Positions 54,645 through 63,452 of a DNA stretch of 64,000 nt are shown here, in pieces. The translations under genes and the position numbers were made by a program. The notes below the pieces were generated by a model that did no database searches, was not told where the DNA came from, and worked only from the letters and a program-made list of their open reading frames with translations. Source of the stretch: Rhodoferax sp. BLA1 (lineage in GTDB: Bacteria; Pseudomonadota; Gammaproteobacteria; Burkholderiales; Burkholderiaceae_C); contig NZ_SZVI01000003.1 of the NCBI RefSeq assembly GCF_013416775.1, positions 62,001 through 126,000 of the forward strand, written 5' to 3'. The first letter of the stretch is position 1. Every line of letters begins with the position of its first letter.

Positions 54645-54744
54645 CAGCGTGCGTTGGGTGTCTGACGCAGCGGAATAAAGGAGGAGGTTCGGGCATAGCC
54701 CGAACCGGGGGACATCCGCGGAGTCGGACACCCAATGCGCGTTG
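54645..54744 (+). repeat. Structured stem-internal loop-hairpin element, copy 1 (plus orientation)
   Basis: A 30-bp imperfect outer stem (54645-54674 with 54715-54744) encloses an inner hairpin GGTTCGGGC-ATA-GCCCGAACC (54686-54706). The internal loop carries AATAAAGGAGGAG and GGGGGACATCCGCGG, nearly identical to copy 2, while both stems differ in sequence but remain paired. Five of the seven outer-stem deviations are G-T wobbles on the plus strand, as expected for a folded RNA. It lies 124 bases before cbbQ. Confidence 0.75.
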
Positions 54745-54867
54745 CGGGTCCGTCCCAGAACCCAGAATAACGCTGTCCCCCAAAGACGCGAGCAAAAGGA
54801 CTTCAAGGTCTACCATCCCTTCTTCGATGTCACTTGCCCCAACCGTGACCCCATAGGAAAGCGCACC

Positions 54868-55674
54868 ATGACCAACTTGGCAGAGCAATACCGCATCACC
54901 CAAGAGCCTTTCTACCAGCCACAAAGCAACGAGGTGGCACTGTACGAAGCGGCGTACAACGCCAGATTGCCGGTCATGGTCAAAGGCCCCACCGGTTGTG
55001 GCAAGTCACGTTTTATCGAATACATGGCCTTCAAACTCGGCAAACCGCTGATCACCGTGGCCTGCAACGAGGACATGACCGCTTCCGACCTGGTGGGTCG
55101 TTATTTGCTGGAGGCCAACGGCACCCGCTGGCTTGATGGCCCGCTGGCCACCGCGGCGCGCATCGGCGCGATCTGCTATTTGGATGAGATCGTCGAGGCA
55201 CGGCAAGACACCACCGTGGTGATCCACCCGCTGACCGACCACCGCCGCCAGTTGCCGCTCGACAAAAAAGGCGAGCTGATCCAGGCGCACCCGGATTTTC
55301 AGTTGGTGATCTCCTACAACCCCGGTTACCAGAGCCTGATGAAAGACCTCAAACAAAGCACCAAACAACGTTTTGTCGGCTTTGACTTTGATTATCCTGC
55401 TGCAGATCTGGAAGCCAGCATCATCAGCACCGAGACCGGCATCCACAAAGCCGATGCGGTGCGGCTGGTCAAGGTGGGTGCGGCCGCGCGCGCACTCAAG
55501 GGGCACGGCCTGGACGAAGGCATTTCCACCCGGCTGCTGGTGTATGCCGCCACGCTGATCAAAGCTGAGGTGAACCCGCTGGACGCCTGTCGTATGGCGC
55601 TGGTGCGCCCGATCACCGACGACGCCGACATCCGCGCCACACTGGACCACGCCATCGACGCGATTTTTGCTTGA
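54868..55674 (+). CDS. cbbQ: RuBisCO activase AAA+ subunit CbbQ
   Basis: MoxR-type AAA+ ATPase that remodels inhibited RuBisCO together with CbbO. The 268-residue protein has Walker A GPTGCGKS (40-47), Walker B AICYLDEIVEA, sensor-1 VISYNPGYQ and the CbbQ-specific RQLPLDKKGE region. Start at 54868 (MTNLAEQYR) has AGGAAAG upstream and follows the cbbM gap with its structured elements. The stop is only 4 bases before the cbbO start, so the two are coupled. Confidence 0.95.
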   Translation: MTNLAEQYRITQEPFYQPQSNEVALYEAAYNARLPVMVKGPTGCGKSRFIEYMAFKLGKPLITVACNEDMTASDLVGRYLLEANGTRWLDGPLATAARIGAICYLDEIVEARQDTTVVIHPLTDHRRQLPLDKKGELIQAHPDFQLVISYNPGYQSLMKDLKQSTKQRFVGFDFDYPAADLEASIISTETGIHKADAVRLVKVGAAARALKGHGLDEGISTRLLVYAATLIKAEVNPLDACRMALVRPITDDADIRATLDHAIDAIFA

Positions 55675-55678
55675 ACCC

Positions 55679-57961
55679 ATGAGTGCGCTGGCTGACACCC
55701 CCAGCCCCACCGGCCTGCAAACCGAGCAGCTGGCGGCCTGGCGCAAGCAGTTGGATTGCGGTTTTGCCCAGATCAACGACGTATTTGAAGCCTGTATGGC
55801 CGAGGCGTCTGCCAAGCTCAGCCCGCCAGGGCTGGATGAGTACCTGGCGCAGGCACGTTTTCTGGGCAAAATGGGCCGGGGTGTCGAGCCGGTGCTGACC
55901 TTTTTACAGGAATGGCCACCGGTGGCCCAGACCGTGGGGGAAGAGTCACTTGATGCGGTGATGGCCACGGTGCGCTTGATCAACAAATCGCCCAATGGCA
56001 AGGCGATTGTCCCGTTTTTGCAAACCCTGTCCGCCGTGGCACGGCGCCTGCCGACCCAGGCGCAGCTCAAACACTACATGGACCTGAGCTTGCTGCTGCT
56101 GGAGCGCACCAGTGGCTCAATCCACGGCATCCACAAAACCTACCCGAGCCCAAGCCTGATCGTGTTCTTCGAGAAAGCGCCGCAGTTGCTGGAGGTGCTG
56201 AGCCTGCAGGGTCTGGGCAACTGGATCAACTACGGCATCCGCAACTACAGCCAACACCCTGAGCAGCAGCGCGATTTCTTCAGCCTGAACTCCGCCGACA
56301 GCCGCGCAGTGTTGCAGCGCGAGCGCCACGGCACTCTGCTGATGGATCACATCCGCGTGCTCGACCTGTACCTGCGCGCACTGTGGCAGGACGGCGATGT
56401 GCTGGTGCCCTACTCCACCACCTTCGATGTGCAGCGCCAGCCGATGCCTTACTTCGATGCTTACGGCATACGCCTGCCAGACGTGTACGACGAGCGCACG
56501 GGTGTCACAGGCATCGACCGCTACCGTGTCGCACTGGCGCACATGGCGGCGCACCGGCGCTGGAGCACACCGATTTTTGCCGACAACTTCAGCCCGGCGC
56601 AGCGCCTGGCGATCGAGTGTCTGGAAGACGCACGCATCGACTTGCTGACGCTGCGTATGTACCCTGGCCTGCGGCGGATTCTGTCGACCCTGCAACCGAC
56701 ACCCCAAGAGGGCGCCTGCAACCCGGCCACCCACTCCTGCCTGCGCCATCGGTTGGCCACGCTTTCACGAGCGCTCTTAGACCCGCCCAAACGTTTTGAG
56801 ACACCCCAGCTGGCCGAGTGGGTGCAACGTTTTCACGCGCTGCTGGCCAACGGGGATTCCAACACCACCGAGATCGCGGGTCTGGCCCTGAGTTACTTGG
56901 CCAAAACCCGCCAGCAGAGTGACCAACTGCCCGACACCTGGTTTGAAGACACTGAGGTGGATTACCGCGACGACAACCGCCACCTGTGGCGTTTCCACGA
57001 ACTCAGTGACGACGAAGAGAACTTTGCCCCCCCAGACCAGACTCCGCCCAAACAGGAGTTGCAAAGCCTGCCGCCGCGCAACTACCCCGAGTGGGACTAC
57101 AGCAGCCAGACCGTGCGGCCAGACTGGGTCAGCCTCTACGAGCGCCTGCACCCCAGCGGCAACCCAGCTGACATCGACGCCCTGCTGACCAAACACAGCG
57201 CCTTGGCCAAACGCCTCAAACGCCTGCTGGACCTGCTCAAACCGCAGGACAAGGTTCGCGTGCGTTTTCAGGAAGACGGCAGCGAGCTGGACCTGGATGT
57301 GGCGATCCGCTCGCTGATCGATTTAAAAAGCGGCAGCCAGCCCGACACCCGCATCAACATGAGCCACACCACCAATGGCCGCAGCATCGCGGTGACACTT
57401 TTGCTGGACTTGTCGGAGTCGCTCAACGAGACAGCGCGTGGATCAGAGCAAACGGTGTTGCAGCTCAGTCAGGAGGCGGTCTCGCTGCTGGCCTGGGCGA
57501 TCGAGCAGCTCGGTGACCCGCTGGCGATCACCGGCTTTCACTCCAACACCCGCCACGATGTGCGTTACTTTCACCTCAAGGGTTTTGGTGAACACTGGGG
57601 CGACGCGGTCAAGGCGCGCCTGGCGGCGATGCAGGCGGGCTACAGCACACGCATGGGTGCGGCGCTGCGCCACGCGGCCCACACCTTGAGCGCCCAAACG
57701 GCTGACAAAAAACTGCTGCTGGTGCTGACCGACGGCCAGCCCTCAGACATTGACGTGAAAGATGAACGCCTGCTGATTGAAGACGCCAAGCTGGCGGTGC
57801 GTGAGCTGGGCAACCAAGGGATCTTCAGCTACTGCATCAGCCTGGACGCGAGTGCCGATGCCTATGTGCGCGACATCTTTGGCCAGCACTACACCGTGGT
57901 CGACAACATCAGCCGCTTGCCCGAACAGCTGCCCAAGCTGTTTTTGGCGCTGACCCGTTAA
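55679..57961 (+). CDS. cbbO: RuBisCO activase adaptor CbbO (VWA domain)
   Basis: A 760-residue adaptor that tethers CbbQ to RuBisCO in QO-type activases. The long N-terminal helical region precedes a C-terminal VWA domain whose metal site is intact: D577-L-S579-E-S581, with a later VLTDGQPSDIDV. Start MSALADTPSP at 55679 follows cbbQ with a 4-bp gap. An intact DxSxS contrasts with the DxGxT of the other VWA protein in the window (19969). It ends convergent with pyrC', the repeat at 57974 lying between. Confidence 0.93.
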   Translation: MSALADTPSPTGLQTEQLAAWRKQLDCGFAQINDVFEACMAEASAKLSPPGLDEYLAQARFLGKMGRGVEPVLTFLQEWPPVAQTVGEESLDAVMATVRLINKSPNGKAIVPFLQTLSAVARRLPTQAQLKHYMDLSLLLLERTSGSIHGIHKTYPSPSLIVFFEKAPQLLEVLSLQGLGNWINYGIRNYSQHPEQQRDFFSLNSADSRAVLQRERHGTLLMDHIRVLDLYLRALWQDGDVLVPYSTTFDVQRQPMPYFDAYGIRLPDVYDERTGVTGIDRYRVALAHMAAHRRWSTPIFADNFSPAQRLAIECLEDARIDLLTLRMYPGLRRILSTLQPTPQEGACNPATHSCLRHRLATLSRALLDPPKRFETPQLAEWVQRFHALLANGDSNTTEIAGLALSYLAKTRQQSDQLPDTWFEDTEVDYRDDNRHLWRFHELSDDEENFAPPDQTPPKQELQSLPPRNYPEWDYSSQTVRPDWVSLYERLHPSGNPADIDALLTKHSALAKRLKRLLDLLKPQDKVRVRFQEDGSELDLDVAIRSLIDLKSGSQPDTRINMSHTTNGRSIAVTLLLDLSESLNETARGSEQTVLQLSQEAVSLLAWAIEQLGDPLAITGFHSNTRHDVRYFHLKGFGEHWGDAVKARLAAMQAGYSTRMGAALRHAAHTLSAQTADKKLLLVLTDGQPSDIDVKDERLLIEDAKLAVRELGNQGIFSYCISLDASADAYVRDIFGQHYTVVDNISRLPEQLPKLFLALTR

Positions 57962-57973
57962 CGCTATTTCTTA

Positions 57974-58020
57974 GATAGCTACCAGCCCTTATTTAATTAG
58001 GGCTACAGGCCATTTTGATA
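57974..58020. repeat. Dispersed palindromic repeat copy supplying the pyrC' stop
   Basis: GATAGCTACCAGCCCTTAT then TTAATTAGGGCTACAGGCC and ATTTTGATA form a clear family member. The last codons and the TAG stop of the leftward dihydroorotase-like gene (58003-58020) fall inside it. Confidence 0.8.
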
Positions 58021-59313
58021 CACAACGTGCCCACCCACCAGGGTGCAACGCACACGCCCAGGCAACTCGTAACCCGAGAACGGCGTGTGTTTGCCCTGGC
58101 TCACCAGCGCATCGGCCTGCACCGTCCAGGCAGCTTGTGGATCAAACACACATACATCACCCAGCCCACCCAGAGCCAGATGGCCGGTGCGGCCCTGGCG
58201 TGAGCCGAGCGCCTTGCCCAGCAGCGCGGCAGGCCCATCGGTCACCACCGAGAGTGCACGTTGCAAAGGTGCGCCGCTGTCCAGATGCCATTTGTAGGCC
58301 AGGCTCAACAGCAGCTCCAGCCCGGTGGCGCCCGGTTCACTCTCGGCAAACGGCAACATCTTGGCGTCGTCGTCGACCGGGGTATGGTCGGACACCAGTG
58401 CGTCAATCGTGCCGTCTGCCAGACCGGCACGCAGCGCGTCGCGGTCACGCTGCTGACGCAGCGGTGGGTTCAGGCGGGCGCGGCTGTCAAAGTAGCCCAT
58501 GTCGGTGTCGGTCAGGTGCAGGGAGTTGATGCTGACATCACAGGTCAACAACAAGCCCTGCGCCTTGGCCTGGCGCACCAGCTCAACCCCGGCGGCGCTG
58601 CTGATGCGGCACAGGTGCACGCGTGCGCCGGTGGCGCGCATCAGCTCAAAAATGGTGTGCATCGCAATGGTTTCGGCCATCACCGGCACACCGCTCAGGC
58701 CCATGCGCGTGGCGAGCGGGCCGCTGGCGGCCACGCCCTGACCCAGGAAACCGTCCTGCGGGCGCAGCCAGACGGCGTAACCAAAGGTGCTGGCGTACTG
58801 GAAAGCCCGCTGCAGCACCTGGGTGTTGGAGAGCGCCACCTCGGCCTGGCTGAACGCGACACAACCGGCGTCGGTGAGTTCGACCATCTCGGTCAGCGTG
58901 GTGCCTTGCAGGTTACGCGTCAAGGCGCCCAGCGGGTAGACGCGCGCCTGCTGCAGTTTTTCGGCGCGAAAACGCAGCATCTCGACCAGGCCCGACTCGT
59001 CGAGCACCGGGTCGGTGTCGGGCTGGCAGACCAGGCTGGTGATGCCACCGGCCACCGCCGCCGACATCTCCGACTCCAGCATGCGGGCGTGTTCGTAACC
59101 GGGTTCACGCAGGCGCACCGCCAGGTCCACCAGGCCGGGCAACACCAAGCAGCCGCTGGCGTCGATCGTCAGTTCAGGTGAAAAATCAGGCGCTACATCG
59201 CCAATAGCAAGCACGGCATTGCCAGCAAGGGCCACATCGGCTTTTTGGTCATATCCAGTGGCAGGATCAATGACCCGCCCGCCTCGGATCAGCACAGTCT
59301 TGGGTGTGTTCAT
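58003..59313 (-). CDS. Dihydroorotase-like protein lacking zinc ligands (PyrC'/PyrX)
   Basis: A 436-residue dihydroorotase homologue. The zinc-binding HxH motif at 65-67 is replaced: the conserved LHVHLREPG reads LAVRLREPG (A65, R67). SDHTP and VCQPDTDP are the other family marks. Such inactive PyrC' proteins form a structural complex with aspartate carbamoyltransferase, as in Pseudomonas, and are needed for its activity. It follows pyrB with a 28-bp gap. The real dihydroorotase is expected elsewhere. The C-terminus lies within a dispersed repeat. Confidence 0.92.
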   Translation of the reverse strand: MNTPKTVLIRGGRVIDPATGYDQKADVALAGNAVLAIGDVAPDFSPELTIDASGCLVLPGLVDLAVRLREPGYEHARMLESEMSAAVAGGITSLVCQPDTDPVLDESGLVEMLRFRAEKLQQARVYPLGALTRNLQGTTLTEMVELTDAGCVAFSQAEVALSNTQVLQRAFQYASTFGYAVWLRPQDGFLGQGVAASGPLATRMGLSGVPVMAETIAMHTIFELMRATGARVHLCRISSAAGVELVRQAKAQGLLLTCDVSINSLHLTDTDMGYFDSRARLNPPLRQQRDRDALRAGLADGTIDALVSDHTPVDDDAKMLPFAESEPGATGLELLLSLAYKWHLDSGAPLQRALSVVTDGPAALLGKALGSRQGRTGHLALGGLGDVCVFDPQAAWTVQADALVSQGKHTPFSGYELPGRVRCTLVGGHVVYQNGL

Positions 59314-59341
59314 AACAGTCGTCTCGGTGAATGGGGGAGGC

Positions 59342-60304
59342 TCAGGGCTCGTTGCCGGCCACGATGCTCATGACCGCCATACGCACCGCAATGCCAAAGG
59401 TGACCTGCGGCAGGATGACGCTGTGTGCGCCGTCGACCACTGCCGAGTCGATCTCGACGCCACGGTTGATCGGGCCGGGGTGCATCACGATGGCATCCGA
59501 CTTGGCCAGTTGTAACTTCTCGGGGGTGAGGCCAAAACTCTTGAAAAACTCCTGGCTGGAGGGCAGCAGCGCGCCACTCATACGTTCGTTTTGCAGGCGC
59601 AGCATGATGATCACGTCGCAGCCTTTGATGCCTTCTTCGAGCGTGTGGCAGACCCGCACACCCATCTGCGCCATGTCGCTGGGCACCAAGGTTTTGGGGC
59701 CGACCACCCGCACCTCGGCGCAGCCCAGGGTGGTGAGTGCATGGATGTCAGAGCGCGCCACGCGTGAATGCAACACGTCACCGACGATGGCCACGGTCAG
59801 GTTGGAAAAATCTTTTTTGTAGTGCCGGATGGTGTACATGTCCAGCAGACCCTGGGTCGGGTGCGCGTGGCGGCCGTCACCAGCGTTGACCACATGCACA
59901 TGCGGCGCCACATGCTGGGCGATCAGGTAGGGCGCACCCGACTCGCTGTGGCGCACCACAAAAATGTCGGCGGCCATCGCGGAAAGATTCGCGATGGTGT
60001 CGAGCAGCGACTCACCCTTGGACGCCGAGGACTTGGCGATGTCGAGGTTGATCACGTCAGCGCTCAGGCGTTTGGCGGCGATCTCGAAGGTGGTGCGGGT
60101 GCGCGTGGAGTTCTCGAAGAACAGGTTGAAGACACTTTTGCCACGTAACAGCGGCACCTTCTTGACCTCGCGGTCACCAACCGAGACAAAGTTGGTGGCG
60201 GTGTCGAGCACATGGGTCAGCACACTTTTGGGCAGACCCTCGGTGGACAGCAGGTGGATCAGCTCGCCGTGTTTGTTGAGTTGCGGGTTGTTTTTGTAAA
60301 GCAT
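59342..60304 (-). CDS. pyrB: Aspartate carbamoyltransferase catalytic subunit
   Basis: First committed step of pyrimidine synthesis: joins carbamoyl phosphate and aspartate. The 320-residue protein has STRTRT (66-71) for carbamoyl-phosphate binding, HPTQGLLDM and the aspartate-domain MHPGPINRG. Neighbours pyrR upstream and the pseudo-dihydroorotase downstream indicate a pyrR-pyrB-pyrC' operon. No pyrI regulatory subunit is present. Confidence 0.96.
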   Translation of the reverse strand: MLYKNNPQLNKHGELIHLLSTEGLPKSVLTHVLDTATNFVSVGDREVKKVPLLRGKSVFNLFFENSTRTRTTFEIAAKRLSADVINLDIAKSSASKGESLLDTIANLSAMAADIFVVRHSESGAPYLIAQHVAPHVHVVNAGDGRHAHPTQGLLDMYTIRHYKKDFSNLTVAIVGDVLHSRVARSDIHALTTLGCAEVRVVGPKTLVPSDMAQMGVRVCHTLEEGIKGCDVIIMLRLQNERMSGALLPSSQEFFKSFGLTPEKLQLAKSDAIVMHPGPINRGVEIDSAVVDGAHSVILPQVTFGIAVRMAVMSIVAGNEP

Positions 60305-60306
60305 GG

Positions 60307-60804
60307 TCAGCGCACTTTCACATTGAAGCTGAACTGGCCGACCTCATCACGCGCCAGCGACAGGGATTGATTGGCCGGAAGGTGGATACGTGCGGCGTAG
60401 ATGTCGGGCGCAATCGGCAATTCGCGCCCACCCCGGTCCACCAGCACCGCCAGTTTGATGCTGGCCGGGCGGCCAAAGTCGAACAACTCGTTGACCACGG
60501 CGCGGATGGTGCGCCCGGTGAACAATACATCGTCGAGCAGCAGGATGTGGGCACCATTCACATCAAACGGGATCTTGGTCTGCGCGGCGGTGGTCATGCC
60601 GCGACTGGCGTAGTCGTCGCGGTGCATGGCGGACGAGATCACACCAATCGGCTCACTCAAGCCCAGGTCTTGCTGCAGGCGCTGCGCCAGCCAGGCACCG
60701 CCCGAGGTGATGCCCATCAGGTGCATACCGGGTTTAAAAACGGTTTTGACACTGGCCAGCAAGTCGCCGTAGAGGGCTTCGGCATCGAGTTCGAGCATGC
60801 TCAT
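60307..60804 (-). CDS. pyrR: PyrR family regulator/uracil phosphoribosyltransferase
   Basis: A 165-residue PRTase-fold protein of the PyrR family, with the PRPP motif [15 protein letters not shown] and the loop [12 protein letters not shown]. In many bacteria PyrR controls pyr genes by binding a leader RNA; in proteobacteria that role is less clear, and no attenuator was identified upstream of pyrB here. It lies 2 bases from pyrB and overlaps the end of ruvX by 4 bases. Confidence 0.9.
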   Translation of the reverse strand: MSMLELDAEALYGDLLASVKTVFKPGMHLMGITSGGAWLAQRLQQDLGLSEPIGVISSAMHRDDYASRGMTTAAQTKIPFDVNGAHILLLDDVLFTGRTIRAVVNELFDFGRPASIKLAVLVDRGGRELPIAPDIYAARIHLPANQSLSLARDEVGQFSFNVKVR

Positions 60805-61181
60805 GGGGGGAGATTCCTTAAAAACTGTTCCAGGATGATGCAGGCGGCCGCGGCGTCGGCATCACGGGCGCCATCAGAACGCGCCTCGGTGGTGGTGTAA
60901 CGCTCATCCACTTCAAACACCGGCAGCTTGAAGCGGCCATGTAATTGCCGGGCAAAACGTCTTGCTTTCGCTGTGTTTTCATGCGCGGCGCCGTCCGGGT
61001 GAAACGGCACACCAACCACCAGCGCGTCGGGCTGCCAGGTCTTGAGTTGGGCGGCAATCTTGACAAAGCGGGCGTCGCCTTCGGCGGTGATCGTGCCTTG
61101 TGGCTGGGCGGTGCGCATCAAGCGGTTGCCCACGGCAAAACCTGTTCGTTTGACACCAAAGTCCAGCGCCAGAAAGGTCAT
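60801..61181 (-). CDS. ruvX: Putative pre-16S rRNA nuclease / RuvX (YqgF)
   Basis: A 126-residue RNase H-fold nuclease of the YqgF family. It carries ALDFGVKRTGFAVG near the start (catalytic Asp), VVGVPFHPDG and FEVDERYTTTEA, which supply the remaining acidic residues. The ATG at 61181 (MTFLALDFG) is the right start; the longer frame runs into a dispersed repeat. It is followed, with overlap, by pyrR. E. coli YqgF processes 16S rRNA ends. Confidence 0.92.
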   Translation of the reverse strand: MTFLALDFGVKRTGFAVGNRLMRTAQPQGTITAEGDARFVKIAAQLKTWQPDALVVGVPFHPDGAAHENTAKARRFARQLHGRFKLPVFEVDERYTTTEARSDGARDADAAAACIILEQFLRNLPP

Positions 61182-61190
61182 CAAGCCAGG

Positions 61191-61240
61191 CGCTACAAAG
61201 ACGGTAGCTACAGGGGCTTGATCTGTCTGGGCTAGAGCCA
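61191..61240. repeat. Dispersed palindromic repeat copy between yqgE and ruvX
   Basis: CGCTACAAAGACGGTAGCTA, then CTGGGCTAGAGCCATATTTTA are consistent with the family, though the central arm is poor. It fills most of the yqgE-ruvX gap. Confidence 0.6.
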
Positions 61241-61265
61241 TATTTTATTGATCACTGTGTGGACG

Positions 61266-61865
61266 TCAGGCATGACCGGCATCGGGCGTCAGCATCCAGG
61301 CCTGCAGGCCGAGCAGCTGCAGGGCTTGTTCGTAACGCTGGTCAATCGGGGTGTCAAAAATCACCCGCACATCGGCCTCGACGGTGAGCCAGCTGTTGTC
61401 GATCAGCTCAGATTCGAGTTGGCCTTCGCCCCAGGCCGAATAGCCCAGCGACACCATCACCTTGCGCGGCCCCGAGCCTGAGGAAATGGCCTCCAACACA
61501 TCGCGCGAGGTGGTCATCTCCAGCCCGCCGGGAATGATCATGGTGGAGGAATAGACCGGGTCGACGGGTTTGTCCGCGTCATTGAAAATCGCCTCGTGCA
61601 GCACAAAACCGCGTTCGGTCTGCACCGGGCCGCCCAAAAACACCGGGTCGTCACTGAGGTCGGGGCGCATCAGCGGCAGCTCGACCTTGTCAAACAGGCC
61701 CTTGAGCGAGATGTCGCAGGGTTTGTTGATCACCAGGCCCAAAGCACCGCGTTCGCTGTGTTCGCACAAATAAACGACACTGCGCGCAAACAGCGGGTCC
61801 TCCAGCCCAGGCATGGCGATCAGAAAGTGATTCGTCAGGTTGGTGGAGGCAGAATCAGAGGACAT
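61266..61865 (-). CDS. yqgE: YqgE/AlgH family protein (UPF0301, DUF179)
   Basis: A 199-residue protein of the YqgE/AlgH family. It starts MSSDSASTNLTNHFLIAMPG, with the marker VVYLCEHSERGALGLVINKP and GYSAWGEGQLESEL. Molecular function is not established; it commonly precedes ruvX. The gene is divergent from the photolyase gene across 15 bases. Confidence 0.9.
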   Translation of the reverse strand: MSSDSASTNLTNHFLIAMPGLEDPLFARSVVYLCEHSERGALGLVINKPCDISLKGLFDKVELPLMRPDLSDDPVFLGGPVQTERGFVLHEAIFNDADKPVDPVYSSTMIIPGGLEMTTSRDVLEAISSGSGPRKVMVSLGYSAWGEGQLESELIDNSWLTVEADVRVIFDTPIDQRYEQALQLLGLQAWMLTPDAGHA

Positions 61866-61880
61866 CAAACGATTTTAGCG

Positions 61881-63362
61881 ATGAACACAAGCCACGAATA
61901 CGAGACCGGATTGATGTGGTTCCGGCGCGATTTGCGCAGCAGCGACAACGCCACACTGCATGCAGCCTTGACCCGCTGCCGCCAGTTGCACTGCGTGTTT
62001 GTTTTTGACCGGGCCATTCTGGAGACCCTGCCACGGGTTGACCGCAGGGTGGAATTTATCCGCGAATCCTTGGTGGAACTGGATGAGGCGCTACGACTTT
62101 TGAGCAAACGTCCAGATGCTGGCCTGATCGTGTGCCACGCGGTGGCCAGTGATGAGATTCCCCGCCTGGCGCACCAGCTCAAGGTGCAAGCGGTGTTTGC
62201 CGGAAACGACTATGAGCCGCAAGCCATCAGCCGCGACACCGTGGTTGCCAGCGCACTGCAGATGGCAGGCATCCCGCTGATCACCTGCAAAGACCATGTG
62301 ATATTTGAGCGCCGCGAGATCCTGACGCAAAGCGGCGGCGTCTACGGCGTGTTCACCCCGTACAAGAACAACTGGCTCTCGCGTCTGGCCCCTGAACACC
62401 TGGTGGACCACGATGTCAGCACGCTGGGAAACCGCTTGGCGCCACGACCACCCGAGTTTCAGACACTGGTTCCGACTCTGGCCGACATCGGTTTTGAGCC
62501 TAGCAACCTGGGGCAGCTCAAAATCCCAACCGGCATGTCCGGCGGCGCGAGACTGTTTGAGGACTTTTTCGAACGCATGGACCGATATGACCACACCCGC
62601 GATTTCCCGGCCATCAAGGGGCCGAGTTACCTGGGGGTGCACCTGCGTTTTGGTACGGTGTCACTGCGCCGACTGGTGGCCATCGCCTGGCAGCGCCAGC
62701 TGGCAGGTAGCGCAGGCGCTGCGGTGTGGCTTAGCGAGCTGGTCTGGCGCGACTTTTATGTGGCCATTCTGGCCAACTTCCCCCATGTGGCCACCCAGGC
62801 CTTCAAACCCGAATATGACGCGATTTCTTGGGAGACTGGCCCCGAGGCCGAGGCCCTGTTCGCCGCCTGGTGTGCCGGGCGCACCGGTTACCCGCTGGTG
62901 GACGCAGCCATGGCGCAGCTCAACCAGACCGGCTACATGCACAACCGCCTGCGCATGGTGGTCGGCAGCTTCCTGGTGAAAGACCTGGGACTGGACTGGC
63001 GCTGGGGTGAAGCCTACTTTGCCAAACACCTCAATGACTTTGACTTGAGCGCCAACAACGGCGGCTGGCAATGGGTGGCCTCCAGCGGCTGTGATGCACA
63101 ACCCTACTTTCGTATCTTCAATCCCTTCAGCCAGAGTGAAAAATTTGACCCCGAGGGCAAGTTCATCCGGCGCTACCTGCCGCAACTGGCGCCACTGTCC
63201 AACAAAAGCATCCACGCGCCCTGGCTGGCCAAACCGCTGGAGTTACAAGCCGCAGGCCTCAGCCTGGGTGGCAACTACCCGCAACCACTGGTGCAACACG
63301 ACGCGGCGCGGGCCAAAACCCTGGCGCGGTATGCGGTGGTGAAAAAAGCCCCGAGCGCTTGA
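61881..63362 (+). CDS. phrB: Deoxyribodipyrimidine photo-lyase (class I CPD photolyase)
   Basis: A light-driven flavoenzyme that splits cyclobutane pyrimidine dimers. The 493-residue protein starts MNTSHEYETGL at 61881. It has an N-terminal antenna domain (LMWFRRDLRSSDNATL) and a C-terminal FAD domain with RTGYPLVDAAMAQL, YMHNRLRMVVGSFLVKDL and NNGGWQWVASSGCDAQPYF. The latter contain FAD-contact and electron-transfer tryptophans. It is divergent from yqgE by 15 bases. Confidence 0.94.
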   Translation: MNTSHEYETGLMWFRRDLRSSDNATLHAALTRCRQLHCVFVFDRAILETLPRVDRRVEFIRESLVELDEALRLLSKRPDAGLIVCHAVASDEIPRLAHQLKVQAVFAGNDYEPQAISRDTVVASALQMAGIPLITCKDHVIFERREILTQSGGVYGVFTPYKNNWLSRLAPEHLVDHDVSTLGNRLAPRPPEFQTLVPTLADIGFEPSNLGQLKIPTGMSGGARLFEDFFERMDRYDHTRDFPAIKGPSYLGVHLRFGTVSLRRLVAIAWQRQLAGSAGAAVWLSELVWRDFYVAILANFPHVATQAFKPEYDAISWETGPEAEALFAAWCAGRTGYPLVDAAMAQLNQTGYMHNRLRMVVGSFLVKDLGLDWRWGEAYFAKHLNDFDLSANNGGWQWVASSGCDAQPYFRIFNPFSQSEKFDPEGKFIRRYLPQLAPLSNKSIHAPWLAKPLELQAAGLSLGGNYPQPLVQHDAARAKTLARYAVVKKAPSA

Positions 63363-63396
63363 GTCACCCGCCTGGGGTGAAGCAACGCAGGGCTGT

Positions 63397-63452
63397 CAAT
63401 AATTTTGATAGCTGCTAACCCTTATTGCATAAGGGCTAGAGGTCTATTTGGC
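63397..63452. repeat. Dispersed palindromic repeat copy overlapping a stop codon
   Basis: AATTTTGATAGCTGCTAACC, CTTATTGCATAAGGGCTAG and GGTCTATTTGGC make a clear family member. The TAG stop of the leftward hybrid-CheA gene (63444-63446) lies within its right end. Confidence 0.8.
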
